Shown: piece by piece, positions 53,628 through 62,141 of the stretch | Position numbering within the stretch: the stretch's first letter is position 1 | Layout: each line of letters opens with the position of its first letter | Source: Allobosea sp. CRIB-10 | Lineage (GTDB): Bacteria; Pseudomonadota; Alphaproteobacteria; Rhizobiales; Beijerinckiaceae | Direction of reading: 5' to 3' | NCBI RefSeq assembly: GCF_900112185.1 | Contig: NZ_FOKP01000005.1 | Span: 124,001-188,000 of the forward strand | Length of the DNA stretch: 64,000 nt | Translations under genes and position numbers: made by a program | Notes under the pieces: generated by a model | The model's input: only the letters and a program-made list of their open reading frames with translations | Told to the model about the DNA's origin: nothing | The model's database searches: none

Positions 53628-54239
53628 ATGAAGCTCTATGATGGCGGGCGCGCGCCCAATCCGCGGCGGGTCCGCATCTTCTTCGCCGAGAAGGGCTTGC
53701 CCTTGCCCGAGCTCGTCCCGGTCGACATCGGCAAGAAGGAGCATAGGACGCCGGAGTTCACCCGGATCAATCCGTCGCAGCGCTTGCCGGTGCTGCTGCT
53801 GGAGGACGGGACGGCGCTCGCCGAGACCATCGCGATCTGCCGCTATATCGAGAGCCTGCACCCGGCGCCGGCCCTGTTCGGCGCCGCTCCGAAGGAGGCG
53901 GCACTGATCGAGATGTGGAATCGCCGCATCGAGCTCGGGCTGTTCACAGCAGTCGCGGCCGTGTTCCGCCACAGCCACCCCGCCATGGCCGAGCTCGAGG
54001 AGCAGGTGCCGGAATGGGCCGAGGCCAATCGCGAGCTGATCGACGATCATCTCGTGCTGCTCGACCTCCAGCTCGGCGCCAACCGCTTCGTCTGCGGCGA
54101 CGAGCTGACGGTGGCCGACATTACCGCCGGCATCGCCATCGATTTCATGAAGCCCTCGCGCATCCCGCTGCCGGAAGACTTCGCCAATATCCGGCGCTGG
54201 CATGGCGAGCTCTCGGCCCGGCCGAGCTGGAAGGCCTGA
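53628..54239 (+). CDS. Glutathione S-transferase family protein 2
   Basis: A 203-residue GST: KLYDGGRAPNPRRVRIFFAE with the catalytic Ser/Asn region, SQRLPVLLLEDGTALAETIA, and a C-terminal CGDELTVADITAGIAIDFMK. It resembles the zeta/theta-like bacterial GSTs. The first of two paralogous secreted-protein genes starts two bases after its stop, so it heads a small operon of four genes. Confidence 0.85.
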   Translation: MKLYDGGRAPNPRRVRIFFAEKGLPLPELVPVDIGKKEHRTPEFTRINPSQRLPVLLLEDGTALAETIAICRYIESLHPAPALFGAAPKEAALIEMWNRRIELGLFTAVAAVFRHSHPAMAELEEQVPEWAEANRELIDDHLVLLDLQLGANRFVCGDELTVADITAGIAIDFMKPSRIPLPEDFANIRRWHGELSARPSWKA

Positions 54240-54241
54240 TC

Positions 54242-54703
54242 ATGCGCCTGCTGGCGGCCCTGCTCGCGCTGATGCTCCCGCTCGCCGCTGCGGCGGCGGA
54301 GAAGCTGACGGGCGAGCAGATCAACCGCGCCTTCACCGGCAACACCGTCAGTGGCCGCTATACCGGCGGCGGGTTCTTCACCGAATACCACGATCCCGAC
54401 GGCCGGGCGCTCGGCAATAATGGCTGGCAGGAGAACCGCGACGCCTGCTGGATCACCAAGGGTGACGCCGTCTGCTATTATTACGGCCCGCCGGAGGAGC
54501 GGACGACGCATTGCTTCACGGTCGAGCTCACCGACCGGCTCTACATCCTACGCAATCTCGACAATGGCCGGATCAACGCGGTGGCGACCATCGAGCTCGC
54601 GAACCCGCGCAATCACAGCGATGGCGGCAAGCCCTGGTACTGCGACGGGCTGATCTCCCGCGGCCCGCAGGCGCCGATGTCGCGGCGGGTGGCCGCACGG
54701 TGA
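54242..54703 (+). CDS. Secreted protein of unknown function, tandem paralogue A
   Basis: A 153-residue protein with a signal peptide (LLAALLALMLPLAAAAA). Its mature part shares a pattern with the next gene: NTVSGRYTGGGFFTEYHDPD, DACWITKGDAVCYYYGPPEE, HCFTVELTDRLYILRN, GRINAVATIE, PWYCDGLISRG. Four cysteines match between the two and could form two disulfides. No known family is recognised. It overlaps the next start (TGATG). Confidence 0.72.
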   Translation: MRLLAALLALMLPLAAAAAEKLTGEQINRAFTGNTVSGRYTGGGFFTEYHDPDGRALGNNGWQENRDACWITKGDAVCYYYGPPEERTTHCFTVELTDRLYILRNLDNGRINAVATIELANPRNHSDGGKPWYCDGLISRGPQAPMSRRVAAR

Positions 54704-55164
54704 TGCGGCTCCGCGCGATCGCGGTGTTCCTGCTGCTGTGCGCCGGTGCGACTGGCGCCGGTGCGGTCGAGCGGCTAACCGGCCAGGACATCCGCCAGCT
54801 TTTCGAGGGGAACACTGTCGCCGGGCGTTACAGCAATGGACCGCCGTTCAGCGAATACCATCACAAGGACGGCCGCGTGACCGGCCATAACCGGCACGTG
54901 AACAACACCGACGCCTGCTGGACGACGACGGAAGACGCCGTCTGCTACTATTACGGCCCCCATGAGACGCGCCGGACCTATTGCTTCTGGGTCGAGCGCA
55001 GCGGCACGCTCTATGTGCTGCGAACCTATCGCTCGGGCCGCATCAACGGCGTCGCCACCATCCAGCCCGGCGATTCCGAGAAGCACGCCGCCAAGGCGCC
55101 GCCCTGGCATTGCGACGGGCTGATTTCGCAGCACCCCGGCGGGGCGCGCTTGGCCGGTCGATGA
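54703..55164 (+). CDS. Secreted protein of unknown function, tandem paralogue B
   Basis: A 153-residue paralogue of the preceding gene, also with a signal peptide (AIAVFLLLCAGATGAGA). The conserved core is NTVAGRYSNGPPFSEYHHKD, DACWTTTEDAVCYYYGPHET, YCFWVERSGTLYVLRTYRSG, RINGVATIQ and PPWHCDGLISQ. Equal length and order show a tandem duplication that has since diverged. Its stop overlaps the UDG-family start (ATGA). Confidence 0.72.
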   Translation: MRLRAIAVFLLLCAGATGAGAVERLTGQDIRQLFEGNTVAGRYSNGPPFSEYHHKDGRVTGHNRHVNNTDACWTTTEDAVCYYYGPHETRRTYCFWVERSGTLYVLRTYRSGRINGVATIQPGDSEKHAAKAPPWHCDGLISQHPGGARLAGR

Positions 55165-55802
55165 GCGGGCAGGGGGCCGGCTCGCCGGAGGCGCTCGACG
55201 ACGTTCTCGCCGACCTGCGCGCCTGCCGGATCTGCCGGGACGAGCCGGTCCATCTGCCGCGCCTGCCGCATGAGCCGCGGCCCGTGATCCAGGCTGAAGC
55301 GAGCGCGCGCCTGCTGATCGCAAGTCAGGCGCCGGGAACGCGGGTCCATGCCAGCGGCAGGCCGTTCACCGACCGCTCCGGCGACCGCCTGCGCGACTGG
55401 CTCGGCCTTGATCATGCCCGCTTCTACGACGCCTCGCGCGTCGCGATCGTGCCGATGGGGCATTGCTTCCCCGGCCTCGACGGCAAGGGCGGCGACCTGC
55501 CGCCGCGCCGCGAATGCGCGCCGGCCTGGCGAAGCCGCGTGCTCGCCGGTCTGCCGAACATCGAGCTCGTGCTGGTGATCGGCCGCTACGCTCAGGCCTG
55601 GCATCTCGGGGGCAAGGCGGCCGCCGACCTGACGGCGACCGTCGCCGACTGGCGCAATATCGTCGCCGGGGAGCGCCGGCCGCGCATCCTGCCATTGCCG
55701 CACCCCTCCTGGCGCAACAATGGCTGGCTCAGGAAGAACCCCTGGTTCGAAACCGAGCTGGTGCCGGTGCTGCGGGCGGAGGTGGCGCGGCTGGTCGGCT
55801 GA
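55161..55802 (+). CDS. Uracil-DNA glycosylase superfamily protein
   Basis: A 213-residue protein of the UDG-like superfamily used in base-excision repair. The N-terminal CRICRDE provides a C-x2-C pair, LLIASQAPGTRVHASGRPFT is the active-site loop region, and LPLPHPSWRNNGWLRKNPWF carries the His of the second motif. It lacks the full four-Cys cluster of family 4, so substrate and activity are uncertain. Confidence 0.75.
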   Translation: MSGQGAGSPEALDDVLADLRACRICRDEPVHLPRLPHEPRPVIQAEASARLLIASQAPGTRVHASGRPFTDRSGDRLRDWLGLDHARFYDASRVAIVPMGHCFPGLDGKGGDLPPRRECAPAWRSRVLAGLPNIELVLVIGRYAQAWHLGGKAAADLTATVADWRNIVAGERRPRILPLPHPSWRNNGWLRKNPWFETELVPVLRAEVARLVG

Positions 55803-55805
55803 GCC

Positions 55806-56672
55806 TTACGGCTCCAGACGCTTCAGCAGGCTCGAGGTGTCCCAGCGCCCGCCGCCGAGCTTCTGCACATCGGCGTAGAACTGGTCGACCAGCGCGGTGA
55901 CGGGCAGGCGGGCATGGTTGCGGCGGGCTTCGTCGAGCACGATGCCGAGATCCTTGCGCATCCAGTCGACGGCGAAGCCGAAATCGAACTTGTCGGCGTT
56001 CATCGTCTTGCCGCGGTTCTCCATCTGCCAGGAGCCGGCGGCGCCCTTCGAGATCACCTCCAGCATCGCCTCGACATCGAGCCCGGCGCGCTTGGCGAAG
56101 TGGACGCCTTCGGACAGGCCCTGGACCAGGCCGGCAATGCAGATCTGGTTGACCATCTTGGTGAGCTGGCCGGATCCGGCGGGGCCCATCAGCCGGCACA
56201 TGCGCGCGAAGCTGGCGATCACCGGCTCGACCTTGGCGTACACAGCCTGGTCGCCGCCGCACATCACGGTCAGCACGCCGTTCTCGGCTCCCGCCTGGCC
56301 GCCGGACACCGGCGCGTCGATGAAGCCGAAGCCGGCGGCGGTCGCCGCGGCGTCGAGCTCGCGCGCGACATTGGCCGAGGCGGTGGTGTGATCGACGAAG
56401 ACCGTGCCCTTGCCCATCGCGGCGAAGGCGCCACCTTCACCGATCGTCACCGAGCGCAGATCGTCGTCATTGCCGACGCAGCAGAACACGATCTCCTGGC
56501 CCTCGGCCGCCTGGGCCGGCGTCGGAGCATAGACGCCCGCATGCTGCGCCACCCATTTCTGCGCCTTTTCCGGCGAGCGGTTGTAGACCGTGACATCATG
56601 GCCCTTGGCCTTGAGATGGCCGGCCATGGGATAGCCCATCACGCCGAGACCGAGGAAAGCGACTTTGGCCAT
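55806..56672 (-). CDS. 3-Hydroxyisobutyrate-dehydrogenase-family oxidoreductase
   Basis: A 288-residue NAD(P)-dependent dehydrogenase. The Rossmann motif is VAFLGLGVMGYPMAGHLKAK, the substrate loop is DAPVSGGQAGAENGVLTVMC, and the catalytic Lys lies in GQLTKMVNQICIAG. Relatives act on 3-hydroxyisobutyrate, tartronate semialdehyde or succinic semialdehyde; I cannot separate these. It is convergent with the UDG-family gene. Confidence 0.85.
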   Translation of the reverse strand: MAKVAFLGLGVMGYPMAGHLKAKGHDVTVYNRSPEKAQKWVAQHAGVYAPTPAQAAEGQEIVFCCVGNDDDLRSVTIGEGGAFAAMGKGTVFVDHTTASANVARELDAAATAAGFGFIDAPVSGGQAGAENGVLTVMCGGDQAVYAKVEPVIASFARMCRLMGPAGSGQLTKMVNQICIAGLVQGLSEGVHFAKRAGLDVEAMLEVISKGAAGSWQMENRGKTMNADKFDFGFAVDWMRKDLGIVLDEARRNHARLPVTALVDQFYADVQKLGGGRWDTSSLLKRLEP

Positions 56673-56843
56673 GAGGTGCTCCGCTGCATCGTCGAAAAGG
56701 TCATTGCGGCTTTAGCGCGCCGGGGAAGGCGAGGGAAGCGATGCCGATGCGATTGCAGCGATCGTGATTCCGCAGGGATCGTGCATGGGGAGGCGGCAAG
56801 GCGCCCGCTTGCCGCCTTCGCCGAAATCGGTCAGGAACCCGCC

Positions 56844-57596
56844 ATGACCATCACCAATGACGACGAGCTTCAGGGGCTGCGCGAGATCGGCCGTATCGTC
56901 GCCGATACGCTGGCGGCGATGGGGAAGGCGCTCGAGCCGGGCATCACCACGGCCGAGCTCGACGCGATCGGCCGCGACATGCTCGAGCGGCACGGTGCGC
57001 GGTCGGCTCCCGAGACCGTCTACGGCTTCCCGGGCGCGACCTGCATCAGCATCAACGAGGAGGTCGCGCACGGCATTCCCGGCGGGCGCCGGATCCTGGC
57101 GGGCGACCTCGTGAACATCGACGTCTCCGCGCAGAAGGCGGGCTATTTCTCCGATACGGGCGCGTCCTTCACGGTGCCGCCGGTCGATCGCCGCATCGAG
57201 AAGCTGTGCCGCGACGGCAAGCGCGCGCTCTGGGCCGGGCTCGGCCAGGTCGGCGCTGGCAAGCCGGTCGCCGGGATCGGCGAAGCCGTCGGGCGCTTTG
57301 CCCAGAAGAACGGCTATACGCTGGTGCGAAACCTCGCCAGCCACGGCATCGGCCGCTCGCTGCACGAGGAGCCGAAGGAGATCGCCACCTGGCCCGAGCG
57401 CTCCGAGCGCCGCGTCATGCAGAAGGGGCTGGTCTTCACCGTCGAGCCGTTCCTGTCGCTCGGCGCCGACTGGGCCGAGCATGCCGAGGGCGACCGCTGG
57501 ACGCTCTATTCCGAACCGCGCGCGCCGACGGTCCAGTACGAGCACACCGTGGTCGCGACCGCCAACGGTCCGCTGGTGCTGACCTTGCCGGGCTGA
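56844..57596 (+). CDS. map: Methionine aminopeptidase, type I
   Basis: A 250-residue enzyme that removes the initiator Met. The five metal ligands are in VNIDVSAQ (Asp), YFSDTGASF (Asp), SHGIGRSLHE (His), FTVEPF (Glu) and YEHTVV (Glu). It lacks an N-terminal zinc-finger extension. ATG 56844 starts the family homology. A genome may hold more than one map gene; this one stands alone. Confidence 0.92.
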   Translation: MTITNDDELQGLREIGRIVADTLAAMGKALEPGITTAELDAIGRDMLERHGARSAPETVYGFPGATCISINEEVAHGIPGGRRILAGDLVNIDVSAQKAGYFSDTGASFTVPPVDRRIEKLCRDGKRALWAGLGQVGAGKPVAGIGEAVGRFAQKNGYTLVRNLASHGIGRSLHEEPKEIATWPERSERRVMQKGLVFTVEPFLSLGADWAEHAEGDRWTLYSEPRAPTVQYEHTVVATANGPLVLTLPG

Positions 57597-57600
57597 GCAT

Positions 57601-57888
57601 TCAGCCTGCGCCCCAGTCTTCATGCGCATGGCGAATGCGGACGACCAGCACATCGCCACCCGCTTCGACTCGATAGATGACGAGATGCGCCTTGAACGGG
57701 TAGATGCGCATCGGCGGGGACAGCTCCATCCGCTCTCGCGCGATGTGCGGATAGGCAGCGATCATATCGAAGATCGCGAACAATTCGTCATGGTATCGTC
57801 TGGCCTGCGTCGGGCCGAACAGGCGTATTCCCTGCTCGGCAATGCCGATGATGTCTTCTTTCGCTGCCAGCGATAGGCGAAAGCGCAC
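57601..57888 (-). CDS. parE: ParE-family toxin
   Basis: A 95-residue toxin of the ParE/RelE fold: RFRLSLAAKEDIIGIAEQGI, RYHDELFAIFDMIAAYP, RERMELSPPMRIYPFKAHLV. ParE toxins poison DNA gyrase. It begins at GTG 57888, sharing one base with the antitoxin stop, so its synthesis depends on antitoxin translation. The final residues fit the family end. Confidence 0.88.
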   Translation of the reverse strand: MRFRLSLAAKEDIIGIAEQGIRLFGPTQARRYHDELFAIFDMIAAYPHIARERMELSPPMRIYPFKAHLVIYRVEAGGDVLVVRIRHAHEDWGAG

Positions 57889-58142
57889 TATCGATTGCCG
57901 GGCGGAGTGGCGACGCGCTGAAGGGCCGTAGCGAAGAGCGCGTCGCTCGAATCTGTGCTGATCCCGCTGCTCAGACCCTCGTCGACGAAGCGCTGCATCG
58001 CGGCGATCTTGTCGTTGCGCTCCTGATCGCGCCGGATCAGGTCGCGTACATAGTCGCTCGCATTGGCGTAGCGACCGGTTTCAGCCTGCGCCTCGACCCA
58101 TTCCTTCATCGAGGCCGGCAGGGACACGTTCATCGTCGCCAT
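57888..58142 (-). CDS. parD: ParD-family antitoxin
   Basis: An 84-residue ribbon-helix-helix antitoxin. TMNVSLPASMKEWVEAQAET is the DNA-binding part, and ASDYVRDLIRRDQERNDKIA is the linker to the toxin-binding tail. ATG 58142 has GGAG six bases upstream. The perfect palindrome at 58169-58187 is probably its own operator. Confidence 0.88.
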   Translation of the reverse strand: MATMNVSLPASMKEWVEAQAETGRYANASDYVRDLIRRDQERNDKIAAMQRFVDEGLSSGISTDSSDALFATALQRVATPPGNR

Positions 58143-58168
58143 ATTGATCTCCGTAAAGATTAATATGG

Positions 58169-58187
58169 CAATCTTTGGCAAAGATTG
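58169..58187. promoter_or_regulatory. Likely ParD operator
   Basis: CAATCTTTGGCAAAGATTG is a perfect palindrome with 9-base arms around one G. It lies 27 bases before the parD start. An additional GTAAAGATTAAT half-site overlaps the leader at 58153-58164, so there may be cooperative binding. Ribbon-helix-helix antitoxins repress their operon this way. Confidence 0.7.
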
Positions 58188-58194
58188 TCAAATG

Positions 58195-58911
58195 TCACCG
58201 CAACGCCATATGCCGCGTCAGCCTGATCTCGATCCGGTCCCAGACGCGGCGGATGATCTCGGTCAGCACGAGATAGATCAGCGCCGCATAGAGATAGATC
58301 GACAGGTCGAAGGAGCGGGCGAAGGCGAGGCGCGTCGCGCCCATCAGGTCGAACAGCGTTACCAGCGAGGCGATGGCGCTCGCCTTGATCATCACGATCA
58401 GCTCGTTGCCGAGCGGGCGCAGCGCCAGGATCATCGCCTGCGGCAGGATCACCCGGCGCAAGGTCGCCCAGCGATGCAGGCCCAGCGCGAGTGCGCCCTC
58501 GAACTGCCCGCGCGGGATCGACTGGATCGCGCCGCGCAGGATCTCGGCCTGATAGGCGGCGGTGTTGATGGTGAAGGTGAAAAGCGCGCAATAGAACGGC
58601 TCGCGGAAGAACCACCACAGCCCGATATCCTGCCAGAATACCCGGAGCTGGCCGAAGCCGTAATAGACTAGGAAGAGCTGGCAGAGCAGCGGCGTGCCGC
58701 GGAAGAACGTGGTGTAGCCGTTGATCGCGATCTGCGCCCAGCGCGGCCCGTAGAGCCTGGCGATGGCGAGGCCGAGCGCCAGCACGAAGCCTAACGCGAC
58801 CGAGAGCACGACCAGCTGGAATGTGATGCCGAGGCCGCTGGCCATGCGGCAGCCATAGTTCTGCAGGACCTCGCTGCCGATCAGATAGCCGGGATATTCG
58901 CACCAGGTCAT
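58195..58911 (-). CDS. Polar amino-acid ABC transporter permease (HisM type)
   Basis: A 238-residue permease: LGITFQLVVLSVALGFVLAL, the HisM signature FRGTPLLCQLFLVYYGFGQL, and the docking loop GALALGLHRWATLRRVILPQ. Its ATG overlaps the stop of the HisQ-type partner (ATGA). The pair forms the channel for the binding protein at 59796. Its stop is 8 bases from the parD operator. Confidence 0.88.
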   Translation of the reverse strand: MTWCEYPGYLIGSEVLQNYGCRMASGLGITFQLVVLSVALGFVLALGLAIARLYGPRWAQIAINGYTTFFRGTPLLCQLFLVYYGFGQLRVFWQDIGLWWFFREPFYCALFTFTINTAAYQAEILRGAIQSIPRGQFEGALALGLHRWATLRRVILPQAMILALRPLGNELIVMIKASAIASLVTLFDLMGATRLAFARSFDLSIYLYAALIYLVLTEIIRRVWDRIEIRLTRHMALR

Positions 58912-59618
58912 CGCGTCGCTCCGCCGAAGGCGGCGAAGCCGCGATTGGTGCGTTGCTCGAGCTTGCCGATGCCCCAGGCCGAGACCAGCGAGAAGAAGAA
59001 ATAGAGCATCATCGCCGTGCCGAAGAACAGGAACGGCTCCTTGGTCACGACATTGGCGCGCGTCGCGATGAACATGATGTCCTGCAGCGTGATCACCGAG
59101 ATCAGCGAGGTCTCCTTCAGCAGCACCATCCAGTTGTTGCCGAGGCCGGGGAGGGCGACACGGATCAGCTGCGGGAAGACGACGAGCCGGAAGGCCTGCG
59201 CCTTCGACAGGCCGAGCGCCGCCGCAGCCTCGCGCTGGCCCTTCTGGATCGAGTTAAGCGCGCCGACCCAGACCTCGCTGGAGAAGGCGGCGAGCACCAT
59301 GCCGAGCGCGACCATGCCGGCGACGAAGGGCGGGATCGAGAAGCCGCTCCAGACCTTCTGCAACAGCACCTGGATGCCGAAATAGATGATGTAGAGCGTG
59401 AGCAGCTCGGGCACGCCGCGGAAGACGGTGGTGTAGATCGTCGCCAGCGAGCGCAGCAGCATGCTGTCCGAGCGCTTCCACAGCGCGATGATCAGGCCGA
59501 GCGCCAGGCCGAAGGGCAGGGTCGCGAGCGCGACCGAGATTGTGTTGGCCGCGCCTTGCAGCAGGGCCCAGCCCCAGCCGCCTGGGCCGAAGCCGAGCAG
59601 TGCGAGTTTATCGAACAT
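58908..59618 (-). CDS. Polar amino-acid ABC transporter permease (HisQ type)
   Basis: A 236-residue permease: GAANTISVALATLPFGLALG, TVFRGVPELLTLYIIYFGIQ, and the EAA loop REAAAALGLSKAQAFRLVVF. ATG 59618 is chosen by homology. No good ribosome site is seen upstream. It is separated from the binding-protein gene by a 177-base gap that holds a mosaic repeat and a hairpin. Confidence 0.86.
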   Translation of the reverse strand: MFDKLALLGFGPGGWGWALLQGAANTISVALATLPFGLALGLIIALWKRSDSMLLRSLATIYTTVFRGVPELLTLYIIYFGIQVLLQKVWSGFSIPPFVAGMVALGMVLAAFSSEVWVGALNSIQKGQREAAAALGLSKAQAFRLVVFPQLIRVALPGLGNNWMVLLKETSLISVITLQDIMFIATRANVVTKEPFLFFGTAMMLYFFFSLVSAWGIGKLEQRTNRGFAAFGGATR

Positions 59619-59640
59619 GGGAGGGCCGGCGCGCGAGGGA

Positions 59641-59700
59641 CTGGAGCGTTTCCAGGCGAAGTGGCTACCGGTTCGCCGTCCGGAAACGCGACAATACAAG
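59641..59700. repeat. Mosaic intergenic repeat, second copy
   Basis: GCGTTTCC..GGAAACGC arms (59645-59690) enclose a GCGAAGTGGCTACCGGTTCG block. The same block, as reverse complement, occurs at 13663-13693. It lies inside the binding-protein/permease operon. Confidence 0.6.
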
Positions 59701-59749
59701 GAACTGGTGCAAGTCCGCGCTTCGAAGAAGAGTGGATTTGCGCCAGAAC

Positions 59750-59773
59750 CCGCCGGCCTGGGCCGGCCGGCGG
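59750..59773. terminator. Hairpin after the amino-acid binding-protein gene
   Basis: A 9-bp perfect stem (CCGCCGGCC / GGCCGGCGG) with a six-base loop lies 23 bases beyond the binding-protein stop on the minus strand. No T-run follows, so partial termination or 3' protection of the binding-protein mRNA is likely, which would make more receptor than permease. Confidence 0.6.
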
Positions 59774-59795
59774 GCAGGCGTCAGCAGAAGTTAGA

Positions 59796-60569
59796 TCACT
59801 CGTACTTGAACCACTTGTCCTCGAGCTTCTTCAGCGAGCCGTCGGCGACGGTCTCGGCGATCGCCTTGTTGACCAGGTCCTTCAGCGCGGTGTCGGCCTT
59901 GCGCACGGCGCCGGCGACGCCCGCGCCGTGGATCGCGTCGTCGCGCGTCACTTCGGCGATCTTCTTGCAGCAATCCTTTCCCTGGCCCTTGAGGAAGTCG
60001 GCGAGGGCGAGCGCGTCGGCGACGATATAGTCGAGGCGGCCGTTGAGCAGGTCGAGATTGGCCTCTTCCTGGGTCGGATAGAGGCGCGCGCTCGAGTCCT
60101 TATAGAACTTCTCGACATAGTTGGCGTGGATGGTCGAGCCCTGCGCGCCGATCGACTTGCCCTTCAGGGTGGCGGGCGAGATGTCGTTCGACTTCGTGGC
60201 CTTGGGACCGATCATCCAGATCGGCGTCTTGCTGTAAGGCGTGGTGAAGTCGACCTGCTTCTTTCGCTCCTCGGTGGCGTTCATGCCGGCGAGGATGATG
60301 TCGTACTTGTTCGCCTGCAGCGCCGGGATGATGCCGTCCCAATCCTGCACGACCCAGCTGCACTTCACCTTCATCTTCTCGCAGAGAAGGTTGCCGTAAT
60401 CGATCTCGAAGCCTTCCAGCTCCTTCTTGGCGTTGAGGTTGTTGTAGGGCGGATAGGCGCCCTCCGTGCCGATTCGGATTTCCTTCCACTCCTTCGCCTG
60501 GGCGAGTGCGCCCGTAGCGCCGGCGACCGTGAGCGCCGCGGCTGCGACGAATTTTGCGAAACCTTTCAT
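59796..60569 (-). CDS. Polar amino-acid ABC transporter substrate-binding protein (HisJ/ArgT type)
   Basis: A 257-residue periplasmic receptor with a signal peptide (KFVAAAALTVAGATGALAQ). EIRIGTEGAYPPYNNLNAKK, LEGFEIDYGNLLCEKMKVKC, WDGIIPALQANKYDIILAGM and QVDFTTPYSK are diagnostic for lysine/arginine/ornithine or octopine-type receptors. The neighbouring ornithine aminotransferase gene suggests basic amino acids as cargo. Confidence 0.87.
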   Translation of the reverse strand: MKGFAKFVAAAALTVAGATGALAQAKEWKEIRIGTEGAYPPYNNLNAKKELEGFEIDYGNLLCEKMKVKCSWVVQDWDGIIPALQANKYDIILAGMNATEERKKQVDFTTPYSKTPIWMIGPKATKSNDISPATLKGKSIGAQGSTIHANYVEKFYKDSSARLYPTQEEANLDLLNGRLDYIVADALALADFLKGQGKDCCKKIAEVTRDDAIHGAGVAGAVRKADTALKDLVNKAIAETVADGSLKKLEDKWFKYE

Positions 60570-60804
60570 GGGACCTCCCCTTGGATCTGGCCGACCGGGC
60601 GTTTCGAGTTCCCGGATCGGCTTGTGCGCGACAGCTTGTGCGATCATCGGGGCGGGCCGCAAGTAGGCTCTTGCAGCTTTTCCGAGCGTGCCCGCACAAG
60701 GATCGTGCAAGGCAAGGCGCTGTTCTTGTTATGGAAACCGAACCGCAGCAGCCGTTTTCCCGCGCTCTTGCGCAGGTGGCCGCACACGGAATTTGTTGCA
60801 GCGC

Positions 60805-62004
60805 TCAGCGCGCCTGCTCGGCGAGGACGCTTTCGCAGCGCTCCAGCCCCCAGTCGAGCTCGTCCCGGCTGATCGTCAGCGGCGGCGCGAAGCGGATAGT
60901 GCGCTCATGCGTCTCCTTCGTCAGGACGCCGGCATCGGCGAGGCGGGCGACGATCTTTTTCGCATCACCGGCGCCGGGCGCGATCTCGACGCCGACCCAG
61001 AGGCCACGGCCGCGCACCTCGCTGGCAAGGCCCGCCGTCATCGCGGAGAGCCGCTGCTTCATATAGGCACCGAGCTCGGCCGAACGCTCGACCAGCTTCT
61101 CGTCTTCGATCACGCAAAGCGCCTCATGGCCGATCGCTGCGGCGAGCGCGTTGCCGCCGAAGGTCGAGCCGTGTGAGCCCGGCCCGAACAACTGCATCAC
61201 CGCGCGCGAGGCCAGGAAGGCCGAGACAGGGTAGACCCCGCCGCCGAGTGCCTTGCCGACGATCAGCCCGTCCGGCTTCACGCCCTCGTGCTGATGCGCG
61301 AACCAATGGCCGGTGCGGCCGAGCCCGGACTGAATCTCGTCGAGGATCAGGAGGACGTTGTTGCGGTCGCAGAGCGCGCGCAGCGCCGTGAGATAGCCGT
61401 CCGGCGGCAGCACGATGCCGGCCTCGCCCTGGATTGGCTCGATCAGGATCGCGGCGGTGTTCGGCGTGATCGCGGCCTCGACAGCGGCCGCATCGCCGAA
61501 GGGCACGCTGATGAAGCCGGGCGCGAACGGGCCGAAGCCGTCGCGATAGCTCTCATCCGTGGAAAAACCGACGATCGTCGTCGTGCGGCCGTGGAAGTTG
61601 TTGTCGGCGACGATGATCTCGGCCTTGCCGTCGGCGATGCCCTTGACCTTGTGGCCCCAGCGCCTGGCGGCCTTGATCGCGGTCTCGACCGCTTCGGCGC
61701 CGGTGTTCATCGGCAGCGCCATCTCCTGGCCGGCGACGGCGCAGAGCTTGGCCAGGAAGGGGCCGAGCGGCTCGGTGTGGAAGGCGCGGCTGGTGACGGC
61801 GAGGCGCTTGGCCTGCTCGTTCAGCACCTTGAGGATGCGCGGATGGCCGTGGCCGAGACTGACGGCTGAATAGCCGCTCATCATATCGAGGCGCCTGACG
61901 CCGGCGACGTCGGTGAGCCAGACCCCTTCGCCATGGGAGAGCATGATCGGGAGGGGTGCGTAGTTCTGGGCGCAGACCTCGCGTTCGAGCACGATCGCAT
62001 TCAT
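60805..62004 (-). CDS. rocD: Ornithine aminotransferase
   Basis: A 399-residue class III PLP aminotransferase that converts ornithine and 2-oxoglutarate to glutamate-5-semialdehyde and glutamate. The PLP Lys is K251 (LIVGKALGGG), D222 (LILDEIQ) binds the pyridine nitrogen, and VCAQNYAPLPIMLSHGEGVW at the start is specific for ornithine aminotransferases. It lies beside an amino-acid importer, in line with arginine/ornithine catabolism. Confidence 0.9.
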   Translation of the reverse strand: MNAIVLEREVCAQNYAPLPIMLSHGEGVWLTDVAGVRRLDMMSGYSAVSLGHGHPRILKVLNEQAKRLAVTSRAFHTEPLGPFLAKLCAVAGQEMALPMNTGAEAVETAIKAARRWGHKVKGIADGKAEIIVADNNFHGRTTTIVGFSTDESYRDGFGPFAPGFISVPFGDAAAVEAAITPNTAAILIEPIQGEAGIVLPPDGYLTALRALCDRNNVLLILDEIQSGLGRTGHWFAHQHEGVKPDGLIVGKALGGGVYPVSAFLASRAVMQLFGPGSHGSTFGGNALAAAIGHEALCVIEDEKLVERSAELGAYMKQRLSAMTAGLASEVRGRGLWVGVEIAPGAGDAKKIVARLADAGVLTKETHERTIRFAPPLTISRDELDWGLERCESVLAEQAR

Positions 62005-62141
62005 GGCGGTTCTCCCTCGTTTCCCCGAGGGTAGGCCCGCTCAGGCGACGGAGCCGGCTGGAAGCGCCGGCTCCCGCAGCCGAATCTGTCGAGTTTGCGA
62101 CAGATTCGGGCGACGGCGAGTGCTGCGGTCGCTGGGACAGA

